Of a DNA stretch of 64,000 bases, positions 15,910-24,531 are shown one piece after another (position 1 is the first letter of the stretch; every line of letters starts with the position of its first letter). The position numbers and the translations under genes were made by a program. A model generated the notes under the pieces. The model was not told where the DNA came from, did no database searches, and worked only from the letters and a program-made list of their open reading frames with translations. This DNA is from Gemmatimonadota bacterium (GTDB lineage: Bacteria; Gemmatimonadota; Gemmatimonadetes; Longimicrobiales; Gaopeijiaceae): assembly GCA_007121455.1 (NCBI GenBank), contig SKKN01000003.1:203789-267788 (forward strand), given 5' to 3'.

Positions 15910-17304
15910 TCAGGGAGCCTGGTTCAGGAGCTCGTAGCGGTACCCCGTGGCCCTTGTGGCGTGCGGCACCTCGAAGGTCTTGACATCTCCCGGGGCCGGT
16001 GTCTCCACGAGGAGGGTTTCGCCTCCGGTCTCCTCCGCTTCATGGTAGAACGTGAACCTGAGGCGGATCGGCTCTCCACCCTCGGCGCTGTTTCCGATCA
16101 TCCTCCCCTGCAGCGTGGATCCGCCGGGGGACGGCTGCAGCACGATCCCCTCCAGGTGTATGGGTGCGGCGTCGATGATCTCGAGGCGCCGGACGGCCTC
16201 CGCCTCATCCCCCAGCTCGAGGTGCGCACGCGCCACGACGAGGGCGGCGTTCTCGTTCAAGGGGTCGAGTTCGAGAAGGCGGTCGCCGGCCCCGGTGAGG
16301 GAGGCCCAATCCTCGGCTGCGAAGAGAGCGTTCACATAGTTGAACCAGGGGTCGCGGGAGTGGGGTCGACGCTCGGTCAGTCGGCGAAATGCTTCGCCGG
16401 CTTGAACGAACTCCCCGTTCCGGAAAAGGGCGACCCCCAGGTTGAAGAGCTGGGCCGGCTCCATCTCCCCCTCGGAGAGAAGGGCTCCGTAGAGCTCCGC
16501 GGCCTCGTCCCTCCTGCCCTGGCCCGCGCGGGCAGCGGCCAGATTCTGCCGGGTCTGGACGCTTCCCGGGTTCCGTTCGAGCTGCTGTCTGAGCAGGGGC
16601 TCCGCATCCTGGAAACTCTCCTGCACGAGGAGAAGGTCGGCCAGGCTCTCCTCGATCCTCCACCTCGCCTCCGTGCGCTCCTCGACCTGCTCCGCCGGAA
16701 GGACCCGAGTGGCCGGGAGTCGCCCGAGCCCCTCGAGCGCGGCCTGATAGACCTCGATTGCCTCGTCGTAGCTCCCATCGTCAGAGAGGAGCATCGCCAG
16801 GTTCCGGTGGGCTTCGGGCCGCAGGTGGTAGATGTGGACCGCCCCCTGCCAGGCCACCTTCGCCTCGGAGAGGTTCCCCTCCGCATACGCTTCGGCCCCC
16901 GCGCTGAAGGCCTCCGCCCAGGCGGACTCGCGCTCCGGCTCGATTCCGAGCTCGTACGCGGGGTAGAGCCGCTCGGCCTCATCGAAGAGCGAATCGGCCT
17001 TCGCATATCGCTCCGTACGCGCGCTCGCGGTGCCCGCCAGAAAATAGTGGATCGGATTGCTGGGGTCGGCCTCGATGCCCTCCTGCGCCAGTTCCAGGGC
17101 GCGCTCCGACTCCCCGGACCGGAGATAGAGGGTGGCGGTCTGCGAGAAGCGCGTCTCCACCGGCGGAACCCCTGGGTCGTACACGATCCCGGTAGGGGAA
17201 ACGACCGGTCCGGGGTTCGCGGGGCCCGTCGTGGAGCAGGCGGCGAGGGAGAGCAGCGCCGGGAGGAGGAACATCGGTCGCGAGCGACGGTGGGCCGCGG
17301 CCAT
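15910..17304 (-). CDS. TPR-repeat lipoprotein
   Basis: 464-residue envelope lipoprotein (lipobox LAAC, Cys23). Most of the chain is tetratricopeptide repeats: units can be seen at SQTATLYLRSGESERALELA, HYFLAGTASARTERYAKADS, AHRNLAMLLSDDGSYDEAIE and LFNLGVALFRNGEFVQAGEA, ending in a beta-rich tail of about 80 residues. Such proteins act as scaffolds for other envelope proteins. The ATG lies 3 bp after the stop of the TonB-like gene, so the two are probably translated together; the pairing suggests that the TPR protein serves the same trans-envelope complex. Confidence 0.85.
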   Translation of the reverse strand: MAAAHRRSRPMFLLPALLSLAACSTTGPANPGPVVSPTGIVYDPGVPPVETRFSQTATLYLRSGESERALELAQEGIEADPSNPIHYFLAGTASARTERYAKADSLFDEAERLYPAYELGIEPERESAWAEAFSAGAEAYAEGNLSEAKVAWQGAVHIYHLRPEAHRNLAMLLSDDGSYDEAIEVYQAALEGLGRLPATRVLPAEQVEERTEARWRIEESLADLLLVQESFQDAEPLLRQQLERNPGSVQTRQNLAAARAGQGRRDEAAELYGALLSEGEMEPAQLFNLGVALFRNGEFVQAGEAFRRLTERRPHSRDPWFNYVNALFAAEDWASLTGAGDRLLELDPLNENAALVVARAHLELGDEAEAVRRLEIIDAAPIHLEGIVLQPSPGGSTLQGRMIGNSAEGGEPIRLRFTFYHEAEETGGETLLVETPAPGDVKTFEVPHATRATGYRYELLNQAP

Positions 17305-17307
17305 GGG

Positions 17308-18168
17308 CTACCAGGGATAGGGGAGGGAGAAGATCACGGCCATCGGCACGCGCACCCCCTCCTCCCGCGCCGGACGAAAGGACACCACGTCGTTGAAGAG
17401 TTCGAGGGCGGCACGGTCCAGCTCCGGGTCCCCGCTCGCTTGATTGATCTCGGCCCATTCGACGGAGCCGCGTTCGTCGATCCAGAGGGCGACACGGACG
17501 GTGCCTTCACCAGGACCATTCCGGAACCTCCGCTCCAGGAAGCCCGCCACCTCCAAGGGGTTCTGGATCAGGATCCAACTCGAGGGAGAAAGGAGCTGGA
17601 GGTGAGGCCGGACCGAAGTGAGTCGGTCCAGATCGAAGCCCCCGGACTCGAGCGCCTCGAAATCGGGGGTGGCACGATCCGCCGCAATTCGGCGGGCGTC
17701 CTCTTCGGGATCCGGAGCGTCATCGGGGTCACCTTGTTCCTCCTCGAGCTCCGGGGCCGCTTCCACGATGCCGGGAATCAGCTCTCCCCCCTCGCCGAGC
17801 CGCTCGCGGAGGGCGCCCGAGGCATCCGCGAATTCCCAGTTCCCTCCTCCCTCCACCTCGTCGGACTCGGCTTCCTCGCTCGGAGTCGCGGGTTCCTCGA
17901 CGGCGACCACGATTCCCGGGGGGCCACCGGCGTCGGAGGAAGGCTCGGGGAGTGCCACCCCTTCCATCGTGTGCATCGGCTCTGTGCCGGGTCGGGAGAC
18001 CGGCTCCTCCGCTTCCCATATCGGCGACCAGAGAAGCAGCAGCGCGTGCAGAGCTACCGCACCCGTCGTCGACCACGACAGCCGTGCGGTCCATCCGTCC
18101 TTGAAGAGATCGTTCGCACTCCGGAACCGCCAATCCTGCGGATCCGGCCGCGGCGCTCGTATGCTCAT
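17308..18168 (-). CDS. TonB-family energy-transducing protein
   Basis: 286 residues with the TonB plan: a cytoplasmic N terminus, one transmembrane helix (about 32-50, STTGAVALHALLLLWSP), an acidic Pro/Glu-rich periplasmic linker, and a TonB C-terminal domain (about 205-286, with VRVALWIDERGSVEWAEI and DPELDRAALELFNDVVSFRP). It would carry energy from an ExbB/ExbD motor to outer-membrane receptors, though no exbB or exbD lies nearby and the linker is acidic rather than Lys-Pro rich. The ATG at 18168 with GGAG 6 bases upstream is preferred to longer in-frame starts. It is first in the operon with the TPR lipoprotein. Confidence 0.8.
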   Translation of the reverse strand: MSIRAPRPDPQDWRFRSANDLFKDGWTARLSWSTTGAVALHALLLLWSPIWEAEEPVSRPGTEPMHTMEGVALPEPSSDAGGPPGIVVAVEEPATPSEEAESDEVEGGGNWEFADASGALRERLGEGGELIPGIVEAAPELEEEQGDPDDAPDPEEDARRIAADRATPDFEALESGGFDLDRLTSVRPHLQLLSPSSWILIQNPLEVAGFLERRFRNGPGEGTVRVALWIDERGSVEWAEINQASGDPELDRAALELFNDVVSFRPAREEGVRVPMAVIFSLPYPW

Positions 18169-18371
18169 CCTGATCTCCGGAAGCGACACGCCCGCCGCCT
18201 CGGCCGCCGGAACTGCGCGGGAGCCAAACGGGCCCATATTCAGGCTATCGCGGGTACAGAGGGCGCGCAACGGGCTTGCCTCCGCGACCGCGAACGGCGA
18301 GTCTCGGGATATCCCCTGCGCGTTCTCGGTTCGAACTCGCGCCCAACACCGGCACGGAAGCGCACTTCCCG

Positions 18372-19370
18372 ATGAGGAACGCTCTTTCTCCCCTCCTGGC
18401 CACCGCCTCGGTCCTCGCACTCGTGACCTGGCTCTACCTCGGCGGAAGCGACACGGCCGGCGGGGGATCGTGGGCTCCCACACAGGACACGACTGCCGCT
18501 GAAGAGATGGGTTCTCGCAAGGCCTGTGCCGTGCCTCTGGCTTGGCGGGTGGGAAGCATCCATCCGGCCTTCGGCCTGACGAGGGAGGACGTGGAGGCAG
18601 CGGTATCCGAGGCTACGTCGCTCTGGGAGGAGGCGGCGGAAGCGAGCCTGTTTCGGTTCGATTCCGGAGGCGGATTTCCCATCCGCCTCGTGCACGACGA
18701 CCGACAGGCACGAGGCGAAGAGCGGAGGCGCTACGAGGCGGAACTTCGCCGCGCGGAGGAGGAGATGGAGGCGTGGCGGGAGGAGCTCCGCCGCCGAACG
18801 GAGGAGCTCCAGGAGGCACAGTCACGCCATGACACGCAGGTGACCGCGTTCCAGGACCGGCTCTCCCGGTACAACGAACGGGTGCGCGAATGGAACGAGA
18901 GAGGGGATACCCCTTCGGAGGTCGTCGCAGAACTGCGGCGCACGGAGGAGTCGCTCGAAACCGAGCGAAGGCGGCTGCAGGAGCGGGCTCGTGAGATCGA
19001 GGAGGCGGCGCAGGCGTTAAACGAAGAGCAGGCGGAGTTCAATCGGGCCGTCGACGAATTCAACCGGACCTCTGCAGGTCTCGAGCAACGGTTCCCTCCC
19101 GAACGCGTGGAGTCGGGCGTGTATCGCGAAACGGTGGAGACCGTGAACGGTCGAATACAGGAGGTGGGGCGGGAAATTCTCATCTACCGCTTCGACGACC
19201 GGGACCAGCTCGTCCGTGTGATTGCCCACGAGCTCGGCCACGCTCTTGGTCTCGGTCACTCCCCGGTGACCGGTGCGATCATGAGTGAGGAGCACGAGGA
19301 AGCCTCGGCGGCTCCCCGGATTCATGCAAGCGACGTGGAGCTCCTCCAGGAGCGGTGTCCGGGGCTATGA
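18372..19370 (+). CDS. Matrixin-like (M10) zinc metalloprotease with a coiled-coil insertion
   Basis: 332 residues, anchored or exported by an N-terminal hydrophobic segment (about 6-23). The protease fold is split: the first part (AVSEATSLWEEAAEASLFRF, about 75-100) resembles the start of a matrixin domain, then about 120 very charged residues (about 115-235) form a predicted coiled coil, then the domain resumes with LIYRFDDRDQLVRVIA and the metzincin zinc motif HELGHALGLGH (about 286) followed by the Met-turn region AIMSEEHEE. All zinc ligands are present. The insertion before the zinc helix is unusual and may mediate oligomerisation or sensing. It is divergent from the TonB-like gene. Confidence 0.8.
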   Translation: MRNALSPLLATASVLALVTWLYLGGSDTAGGGSWAPTQDTTAAEEMGSRKACAVPLAWRVGSIHPAFGLTREDVEAAVSEATSLWEEAAEASLFRFDSGGGFPIRLVHDDRQARGEERRRYEAELRRAEEEMEAWREELRRRTEELQEAQSRHDTQVTAFQDRLSRYNERVREWNERGDTPSEVVAELRRTEESLETERRRLQERAREIEEAAQALNEEQAEFNRAVDEFNRTSAGLEQRFPPERVESGVYRETVETVNGRIQEVGREILIYRFDDRDQLVRVIAHELGHALGLGHSPVTGAIMSEEHEEASAAPRIHASDVELLQERCPGL

Positions 19371-19484
19371 TGGGCGCTGAGCCATGGGCTCGCCTGGATG
19401 GGCAGCGTCCTCGCTTCCTCTACTGAGGCCGGGACGAGGACGTCCGAAGGCGAGCCCACGGCTGAGCGCCGGCAGCCCTTCCGG

Positions 19485-20216
19485 TCAGCTGTCCGGAGCG
19501 AGGAACACCGCGAACTGGAGGTCGCTGCACTCGCCGGGCGCGAGCTCCTCCACTCCGGGGGGGAGGAACTCCTCACAGCCACCCGCGAAGGTAGAGCGCT
19601 GCTCGGGTACCCTGCCCGGAATCAACGGGCCGTGGCTTCGCATCACGAGGTGGATCTCGGCGCCGGCTGGATTCGTGAGCCCGTAGTCCTTTCCCTCGAC
19701 TTCCTCGAATGCTCCGACAAAGTGGTCGATGCAGCTGTCGCGTACCTCGCCCATGGTCAACCGGTCGTGGTACCTGGCCGTTCGATTCTTGCCGACGATG
19801 CTGCCGTCGGCATAGACGCACGACGGCTCCACTCCGGTTGGACCGTCGGGTCCATCGAACAGGTCCATCTCTCCGCAGGCCATCTGGCCCGCACCATGCT
19901 CGCACTCCTCCGGGTTGTTGAAGATGACCCACCAAAGGGTGACGACGTCCCTGTGCGGGAGCTCGGTAGTGTGGGTTCTGGTGCGGACGGCGTCGGCTTC
20001 CCTCAGGAGCCCGGCTCGGGCGCCTTCCACCACCTCCATGTCGGAGAATCGAATCACCTCAGCTCGGGTCTCAGCGGGAACGCCCAGATTCATCGCGGTC
20101 CCCTTCTCTGCCGTAAGTGCCTCACCGGCTCCAGCCGCGGGCTGAAGAGGATCGTTCCCATCGCATGCAATCAGCACCGCTGGCAGCAGTAGGACAAAAA
20201 GCATCCGCAAATTCAT
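19485..20216 (-). CDS. Secreted lipoprotein of unknown function
   Basis: 243 residues with a lipoprotein signal (LLPAVLIAC, Cys18). The mature part has several Cys residues (EECEHG, ACGEMD, SCVYADG, DSCIDHF, GGCEEF, GECSDL), suggesting disulfide bonds, and motifs such as VTLWWVIFNNPEEC and AEIHLVMRSHGPLIPG that I have seen in secreted hypothetical proteins but cannot tie to a named family. It converges on the matrixin-like gene (114 bp apart). A role outside the cytoplasm is likely; nothing more can be said. Confidence 0.75.
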   Translation of the reverse strand: MNLRMLFVLLLPAVLIACDGNDPLQPAAGAGEALTAEKGTAMNLGVPAETRAEVIRFSDMEVVEGARAGLLREADAVRTRTHTTELPHRDVVTLWWVIFNNPEECEHGAGQMACGEMDLFDGPDGPTGVEPSCVYADGSIVGKNRTARYHDRLTMGEVRDSCIDHFVGAFEEVEGKDYGLTNPAGAEIHLVMRSHGPLIPGRVPEQRSTFAGGCEEFLPPGVEELAPGECSDLQFAVFLAPDS

Positions 20217-20370
20217 GGCCGCCTCCTCGTCACGGGTCCGTTGTGATCACGTACTTCAATCAACCATCCGACCGTTGATCCCATCGTTGTTCCCAGCGTT
20301 GGATCCCGGGAACCATTCCACATGGCTCATGCGTTTTCGAGGTGAACGATGACCTCGACCATCGAGAGGA

Positions 20371-20631
20371 GTGCGGGTCGGAGCCGCGGCGATCATTCCG
20401 GTCATGCTCGGCGCGATCTTCATGGTCCACTGGGGCCAATGGCATTTCATGGCGACCGAGACCCATCCCATGGGCGGGATGCAGTTTCAGGTCACCCTCC
20501 TCCTCATCCTGAGTTACCTCGCGTTGAAGGGGAACGGAGTAAACAGCGCAGGGATCGCGCGGGAGGAAATGGTCATGTCATTCGGGCCGGGGATTCACTC
20601 CTCGTGCTCGGCGATCGCTGCGATCAACTGA
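20371..20631 (+). pseudogene. DoxX-family membrane protein, C-terminal remnant
   Basis: The frame encodes the second half of a DoxX domain: AAAIIPVMLGAIFMVHW, then HFMATETHPMGGMQFQVTLL and LILSYLALKGNG. The first half of the four-helix protein is missing; upstream codons in the same frame show no similarity and the GTG at 20371 is only the first possible start. The last 25 codons are unrelated and antisense to the DUF4174 gene. No ribosome site is visible. It is best read as a broken gene. Confidence 0.65.
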
Positions 20632-20945
20632 TGCAGCGGAAGGGGCTCGTCCGACCTCAGGATCTCGGTTCCGTCCAGGCCGATCAGATGGAGACCGAAT
20701 CCCCCCTCTTCCACCCCGAAGCTTTCACGGGCCCGCTCCGCCTCTTCGTGGGATATCGGACGATCTTCGGCAAAGGACGGGCCGTCTTCGAAGAGCCCGA
20801 AAAACGCGATCTTCGACGCCTCCAGGTCTCCACTGTCGTCATGCAGATAGATGAGTTGCTCCTCGTAGCGCACGTCCTGCGGGTCGGGAGCGAATACGAG
20901 GAGGACCGGCTGCTTGAGTTGATACTGATCGAGGTCGAGAGCCAT
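20595..20945 (-). CDS. DUF4174 domain protein
   Basis: 116 residues with the DUF4174 pattern: QLKQPVLLVFAPDPQDVRYE at the start (a thioredoxin-like first strand), EEQLIYLHDDSGDLEAS, a central IAFFGLFEDG strand, FGVEEGGFGLHLIGLDG and a final helix. No catalytic Cys pair is present, so it is a thioredoxin-fold relative without the redox motif. The function is unknown. AAGGAG lies about 10 bases before the ATG. It is 80 bp downstream of the YbaK-like gene on the same strand. Confidence 0.8.
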   Translation of the reverse strand: MALDLDQYQLKQPVLLVFAPDPQDVRYEEQLIYLHDDSGDLEASKIAFFGLFEDGPSFAEDRPISHEEAERARESFGVEEGGFGLHLIGLDGTEILRSDEPLPLHQLIAAIAEHEE

Positions 20946-21025
20946 GTCGCCGGCTCCTTCGATGAGGTTCTCGGGGGTCCGGGACTTCAGCCGCTGACCC
21001 CGGGATGGGATGTGTTCAGGGGCCC

Positions 21026-21496
21026 TTAGGGCTCCTTCCGCCCGAAGCTCCCGAGCCGAGGACTCACGAGGCGCTTGTAGTCATCGTACCTCAACCGTAC
21101 GAGCTGGGTATGGGAGCCCGCGCTGAAGGCGATCTCTTCGTCCTCCTCCAGGGTTCGGTCCACGAAGACGGGGAGGTCGTAAAGGTTGCCGAAGGGGGGC
21201 ATCGCCCCCAACTCGCTGTCGGGAAAGAGCGTCTCGAACTCCTCCTCCGTGGCGAGCTCGGCACTTTCCGCGCCGGCTACTTCCGCCAGTGCCTGAAGGT
21301 CGATCTGGTGGGAGGCGGGGACCACCGCCATAACCATCTCCCCATCCACCTTCACCATGACCGGCTTGGCCAACTCCTTTCCGGGCACATGGGCGGCCGC
21401 GGCGATCTCCTGTGCCGTATAGGCCTTCGAGTGGTTGATGGTGACGTATCGCACCTTCTCCCGGTCGAGGAACTCGACGAGCTGCGTGATGGGCAT
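21026..21496 (-). CDS. YbaK/EbsC-type aminoacyl-tRNA deacylase
   Basis: 156 residues covering a YbaK/ProXp domain alone. Key features are the Lys of GKELAKPVMVKVDG, MVMAVVPASHQIDL and the glycine loop PDSELGAMPPFGNLYDLPVF with the GxxPP-type motif. Members hydrolyse mischarged tRNA such as Ala- or Cys-tRNAPro and so protect translation fidelity; which substrate this one uses cannot be told from sequence. GGAGG lies 5 bases before the ATG. It follows the ArsC-like gene by 140 bp on the same strand. Confidence 0.88.
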   Translation of the reverse strand: MPITQLVEFLDREKVRYVTINHSKAYTAQEIAAAAHVPGKELAKPVMVKVDGEMVMAVVPASHQIDLQALAEVAGAESAELATEEEFETLFPDSELGAMPPFGNLYDLPVFVDRTLEEDEEIAFSAGSHTQLVRLRYDDYKRLVSPRLGSFGRKEP

Positions 21497-21636
21497 GGGA
21501 ACCTCCGGGCTGAGAGAGGTGAGGCAGGGGTTCGTGCTCCGTTTCCCCTTGCGAGAACCATGCCGGTCACTTGCGGGAGCTGGTCGGCCGGGGCAAGGCG
21601 CGTCGCCGGAGCCTTCTGGTCGCCCAGCCTTGCCCG

Positions 21637-22005
21637 CTACCGGTCAGGGCTGAAGAGCTCCCGCACGTTCTCCACGGGTCGCGCCAGAACTGCGCGGTCG
21701 CCTCGCTCCACGATCGGGCGCTGGAGCAGCTCCGGGCTCTTCACGAGCAGGGAGAGGATCTCGTCGTCGGAGCGACCGTCGTCCGCGGTCACGCCAGCCG
21801 CGCGCGCCTCGCGCTTCCGGAGCACCTCGCGAGGACCCAGGTCCGCCTTTTCGAGGAGCTCCCGGAGCTTCTCCTCCTGGAGAGGCTCCACGAAATAGTC
21901 GACTCGCTCGAACGGGATGCCTTCCTCCTCGAGGAGCTTCTTGAGCTTGCGGCAGGTGGTGCAGGTGGGCTTTTCGTAGACGGTCAGTTCGGGCTCGAGA
22001 GTCAT
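21637..22005 (-). CDS. ArsC/Spx-family thioredoxin-fold protein (arsenate reductase-like)
   Basis: 122 residues. The N-terminal site is KPTCTTCRKLKKLLEEEG (Cys-x-x-Cys-Arg), followed by VDYFVEPLQEEKLRELLEKA and a C-terminal LLQRPIVERGDRAVLARP segment typical of the ArsC/YffB family, with the conserved RP motif. Spx-like proteins share the fold but normally act through RNA polymerase; the tail here fits reductase relatives such as ArsC or YffB. No other arsenic genes are nearby, so the arsenate role is uncertain. GAGGAGG stands 5 bases before the ATG. Confidence 0.85.
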   Translation of the reverse strand: MTLEPELTVYEKPTCTTCRKLKKLLEEEGIPFERVDYFVEPLQEEKLRELLEKADLGPREVLRKREARAAGVTADDGRSDDEILSLLVKSPELLQRPIVERGDRAVLARPVENVRELFSPDR

Positions 22006-22036
22006 CTTGCCTCCTCGTTTGGGGTGCTGGAGACGT

Positions 22037-23350
22037 TCAGCGGACGGGCACTTCCCGGTCGAACTCGAAGTGGAGACTCGTCGCGCATTCCCGCCAGTTG
22101 TCGCGCAGGGTCTTCCGGCTCCCGGCGCCCATGTAGACGATGGCCAGGGTATAGCTGTAGCTGTCCTGCTCGTGCAGCTCGGAGAGATACATGCCCTCTT
22201 CGACCTGCGGATGGACGATGGTACCGGGAAACCGGTCGGCCAAGGCCTCGATCTCCGCAGAAGTCGGCACGCGGGTCACCCGGGCGTCCTCATAGGCACG
22301 GAGGAAAAACGCCGCCGCTCTCCGGAACTGTCCCTGCCGCATCGGAATTTCCGGGCGCTCACCCAGGGCGAGCTTGATCGGCACCTCGTGGTTGCTCGTT
22401 CCGTCGACCTTCTCGAACAGGTCGCTGTGGTGCTGAGCGACCCGCGTATTGATCTCCAGGAGCCAGGTGCGGTCCCGGGCCCTGTCCCAGAAGAACTCGA
22501 TGTTGAATCCGGAGTTGTCGAATCCGATGTGCTCGAGCACACGGGTTCCAATCTCCGCCATGCGTGCCTGGACGCGTCGTGGCAGGCGGGAGGGATACTC
22601 GTAGCGCGCGAAGCTCGAGGAGTGGGGCACCCGTATGGAATCCACGGTACCGTGGAAGTGCACGTCCCCTTCGAAGACATACCCCTCCAGGGTGCATTGG
22701 CGGCCCCCGATGATCTCCTCGGCGATGCAGTGGTTCCCATCGACCTGGCTGATCTCGGTGGGCAGGGACAGCTGCTGGAGCACGAAGTTGAACGGCTCTC
22801 CGAGCTGGCCGATCTGCTCGCGGATCTGCTCCACGGCTCCGTCCAGAACGTGTCGGCTCGGGATGCGAAACCCGAGAAAGGACCCGCTCGACTTCACGGG
22901 CTTGATCCAGAAAGGGTAGGAGAGTTGGATGCGGTCCACGGCTTCGTCGTCGAAGGGGTCTACCGCGGTGAAGGTGGGAATCGCCTCGGGGACGACCTTC
23001 CTCTGTTCGACCCTCGCCCAGTATTTGTGCTCGCATTTCAGGACGCTTTCCAGCTCGGGTGCCCGAAGGCCGAATTTCCGGCACAGGATGGGCAGCATGG
23101 TGCTGATGGGGAAGTCGATGTATCCGGCGACGGCATCGACGCGCCCGGAAAACGCGCGGAGCTCGCCTTCGGCCTGGCGAAGCATCCCCGGGACGTCGTA
23201 GTCGTGGGGTTCGTCGAGCAGGCCATGAAAGCGAAAGCGCTCAGCGCCCTGGATGCTCTCGAGCTTCTCCCGGTGGAACGGGGTCAGTCCGACGAGGAAA
23301 ACGTTCTTCCGGCCGTCGTGTTTCTCGGGTGCTTCGAGTGGAGCGGTCAC
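22037..23350 (-). CDS. ATP-grasp ligase of the cyanophycin operon, unknown product
   Basis: 437 residues of the ATP-grasp superfamily (carboxylate-amine ligases). The ATP-binding Lys region is FWIKPVKSSGSFLGF, the central strand CTLEGYVFEGDV, and the metal-binding pair lies in FNIEFFWD and LLEINTR (ExN). An N-terminal Rossmann-like domain carries KNVFLVGLTPFHREKL, and a C-terminal part of about 120 residues is unassigned. It starts with GTG inside the stop of the dipeptidase gene (TGTGA arrangement) and is the last gene of the cphB-cphA-iadA run, so it is co-expressed with cyanophycin metabolism. It might ligate Asp, Arg or beta-Asp-Arg to something else; that is inference. Longer in-frame starts would lie wholly inside the dipeptidase gene. 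Confidence 0.85.
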   Translation of the reverse strand: MTAPLEAPEKHDGRKNVFLVGLTPFHREKLESIQGAERFRFHGLLDEPHDYDVPGMLRQAEGELRAFSGRVDAVAGYIDFPISTMLPILCRKFGLRAPELESVLKCEHKYWARVEQRKVVPEAIPTFTAVDPFDDEAVDRIQLSYPFWIKPVKSSGSFLGFRIPSRHVLDGAVEQIREQIGQLGEPFNFVLQQLSLPTEISQVDGNHCIAEEIIGGRQCTLEGYVFEGDVHFHGTVDSIRVPHSSSFARYEYPSRLPRRVQARMAEIGTRVLEHIGFDNSGFNIEFFWDRARDRTWLLEINTRVAQHHSDLFEKVDGTSNHEVPIKLALGERPEIPMRQGQFRRAAAFFLRAYEDARVTRVPTSAEIEALADRFPGTIVHPQVEEGMYLSELHEQDSYSYTLAIVYMGAGSRKTLRDNWRECATSLHFEFDREVPVR

Positions 23351-24531
23351 ATGACCCCCTGGTCGGACGGAGGATGGATTCGGCGCCCCGCGACGAACGT
23401 CTGCCGGGGCTGAAGATCGGAGTCGACCAGCGTTACATCGGCATCGGAACCGATGGCCAGTCGGCCTTTCCGGTCGTGCAATCCGAGCACGCGGGCCACG
23501 TTTCCCGAGATCAGGCTCAGGGCCGCTTCGAGCGGCAGGATCTTCTCGCGCACGAGCTTCTGCCAGTCGCCGAGCAGCGCCCCGTTGCCCGCAACGCGCA
23601 TGCCCACATAGGTGCCGCGCGCATCGAATTCGGGCAGGCTGCCGTTGCAGTCGGAGCTGATCGTGATCCGTTCGATCGGAACGCCGGCCTCGAGCAGCGC
23701 GCACACGGCGGTGAATGCGGAGTGTTCGTCGTCTCCGGCGTGATCATCGAATGCGGTCACGTCGACGCTCGCCCCGAACAGCTTCGCGTACGAGGCCGCC
23801 TCTGCCAGCAGCTCGTGGCGACGGTTCACATGGGTGGGGATGACCTGGTCCGGGGGGATCTCGGTCTCGGTGAGGAGGCGCCGCAGCGGCTCGAGCCCGC
23901 GCGTGCCGTCGCCCACGTGGAAATGACAGATTCCGCGCTTGCCTGCGAGCATCGCACCCACCCGCGCCTCGGATACCAGGCGCTCGAGCTCGTCCTGGCG
24001 TGGCTGACTCGATCGGTGGTCCGAAATCGCGATCTCGCCCACGCCGATGACCTCCGGAATCCAGGCGAGGTCGCGCTGGACATCGCCGGTGAGGGTCGGC
24101 GGCGGAACCCGGTACGCGCCGGTGTACATGTACGCCGCGATACCGTCGGCGCGGAGCCCCCGTACCTTTGCCAGGAGATCCGCGGGTGACCGGCTGACGC
24201 TGTCGGTGCCGAGCACTCCTACGACGGTGCCGATTCCCACCGAGGCGATTTCGGCTGTCGTGATCTCCGGGCAGCGAGTGCCGTAGCCACCTTCACCTCC
24301 GCCTCCCGTCACATGGACGTGCTGGTCGATGAAGGCCGGCACGGCTGTGAGATCCGGGGCCGTGACCGTGCGCACGGGCCAGCCCGGAGGTGCTTCGAGG
24401 TCGCTTCCGATCGCGGCGATCTTCCCGCCGGCAATCAGGATGTCCGTTGCATCCAGGGGTTCCGGAGCGAAGACCCGCCCGACGCGGAGCCTCGTCAGAA
24501 GGGGTGCGTCCGGATCCACCGGTTCGGTCAT
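23347..24531 (-). CDS. iadA: Isoaspartyl (beta-aspartyl) dipeptidase
   Basis: 394-residue amidohydrolase that should cleave beta-Asp-Arg released from cyanophycin into Asp and Arg. Family marks are IDQHVHVTGGGGEGGYGTR (metal-binding HxH and the substrate loop), IAISDHRSSQP, HFHVGDGTRGLEPL, IPTHVNRRHELL and SSDCNGSLPEFD (the catalytic Asp region). Compared with the E. coli enzyme as I remember it, the carboxylated Lys position before DHRS appears to be Glu here (GVGEIAISDHRS), which would bridge the two zinc ions directly. It overlaps cphA by 4 bp (ATGA) and the ATP-grasp gene by 3 bp, so translation is coupled. Confidence 0.92.
   Translation of the reverse strand: MTEPVDPDAPLLTRLRVGRVFAPEPLDATDILIAGGKIAAIGSDLEAPPGWPVRTVTAPDLTAVPAFIDQHVHVTGGGGEGGYGTRCPEITTAEIASVGIGTVVGVLGTDSVSRSPADLLAKVRGLRADGIAAYMYTGAYRVPPPTLTGDVQRDLAWIPEVIGVGEIAISDHRSSQPRQDELERLVSEARVGAMLAGKRGICHFHVGDGTRGLEPLRRLLTETEIPPDQVIPTHVNRRHELLAEAASYAKLFGASVDVTAFDDHAGDDEHSAFTAVCALLEAGVPIERITISSDCNGSLPEFDARGTYVGMRVAGNGALLGDWQKLVREKILPLEAALSLISGNVARVLGLHDRKGRLAIGSDADVTLVDSDLQPRQTFVAGRRIHPPSDQGVM

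Noticed and set aside
15736..18375. 879-codon plus-strand open frame
   Set aside because: It is antisense to the AI-2E, TPR and TonB-like genes, whose domains are clear; high GC content keeps such frames open.
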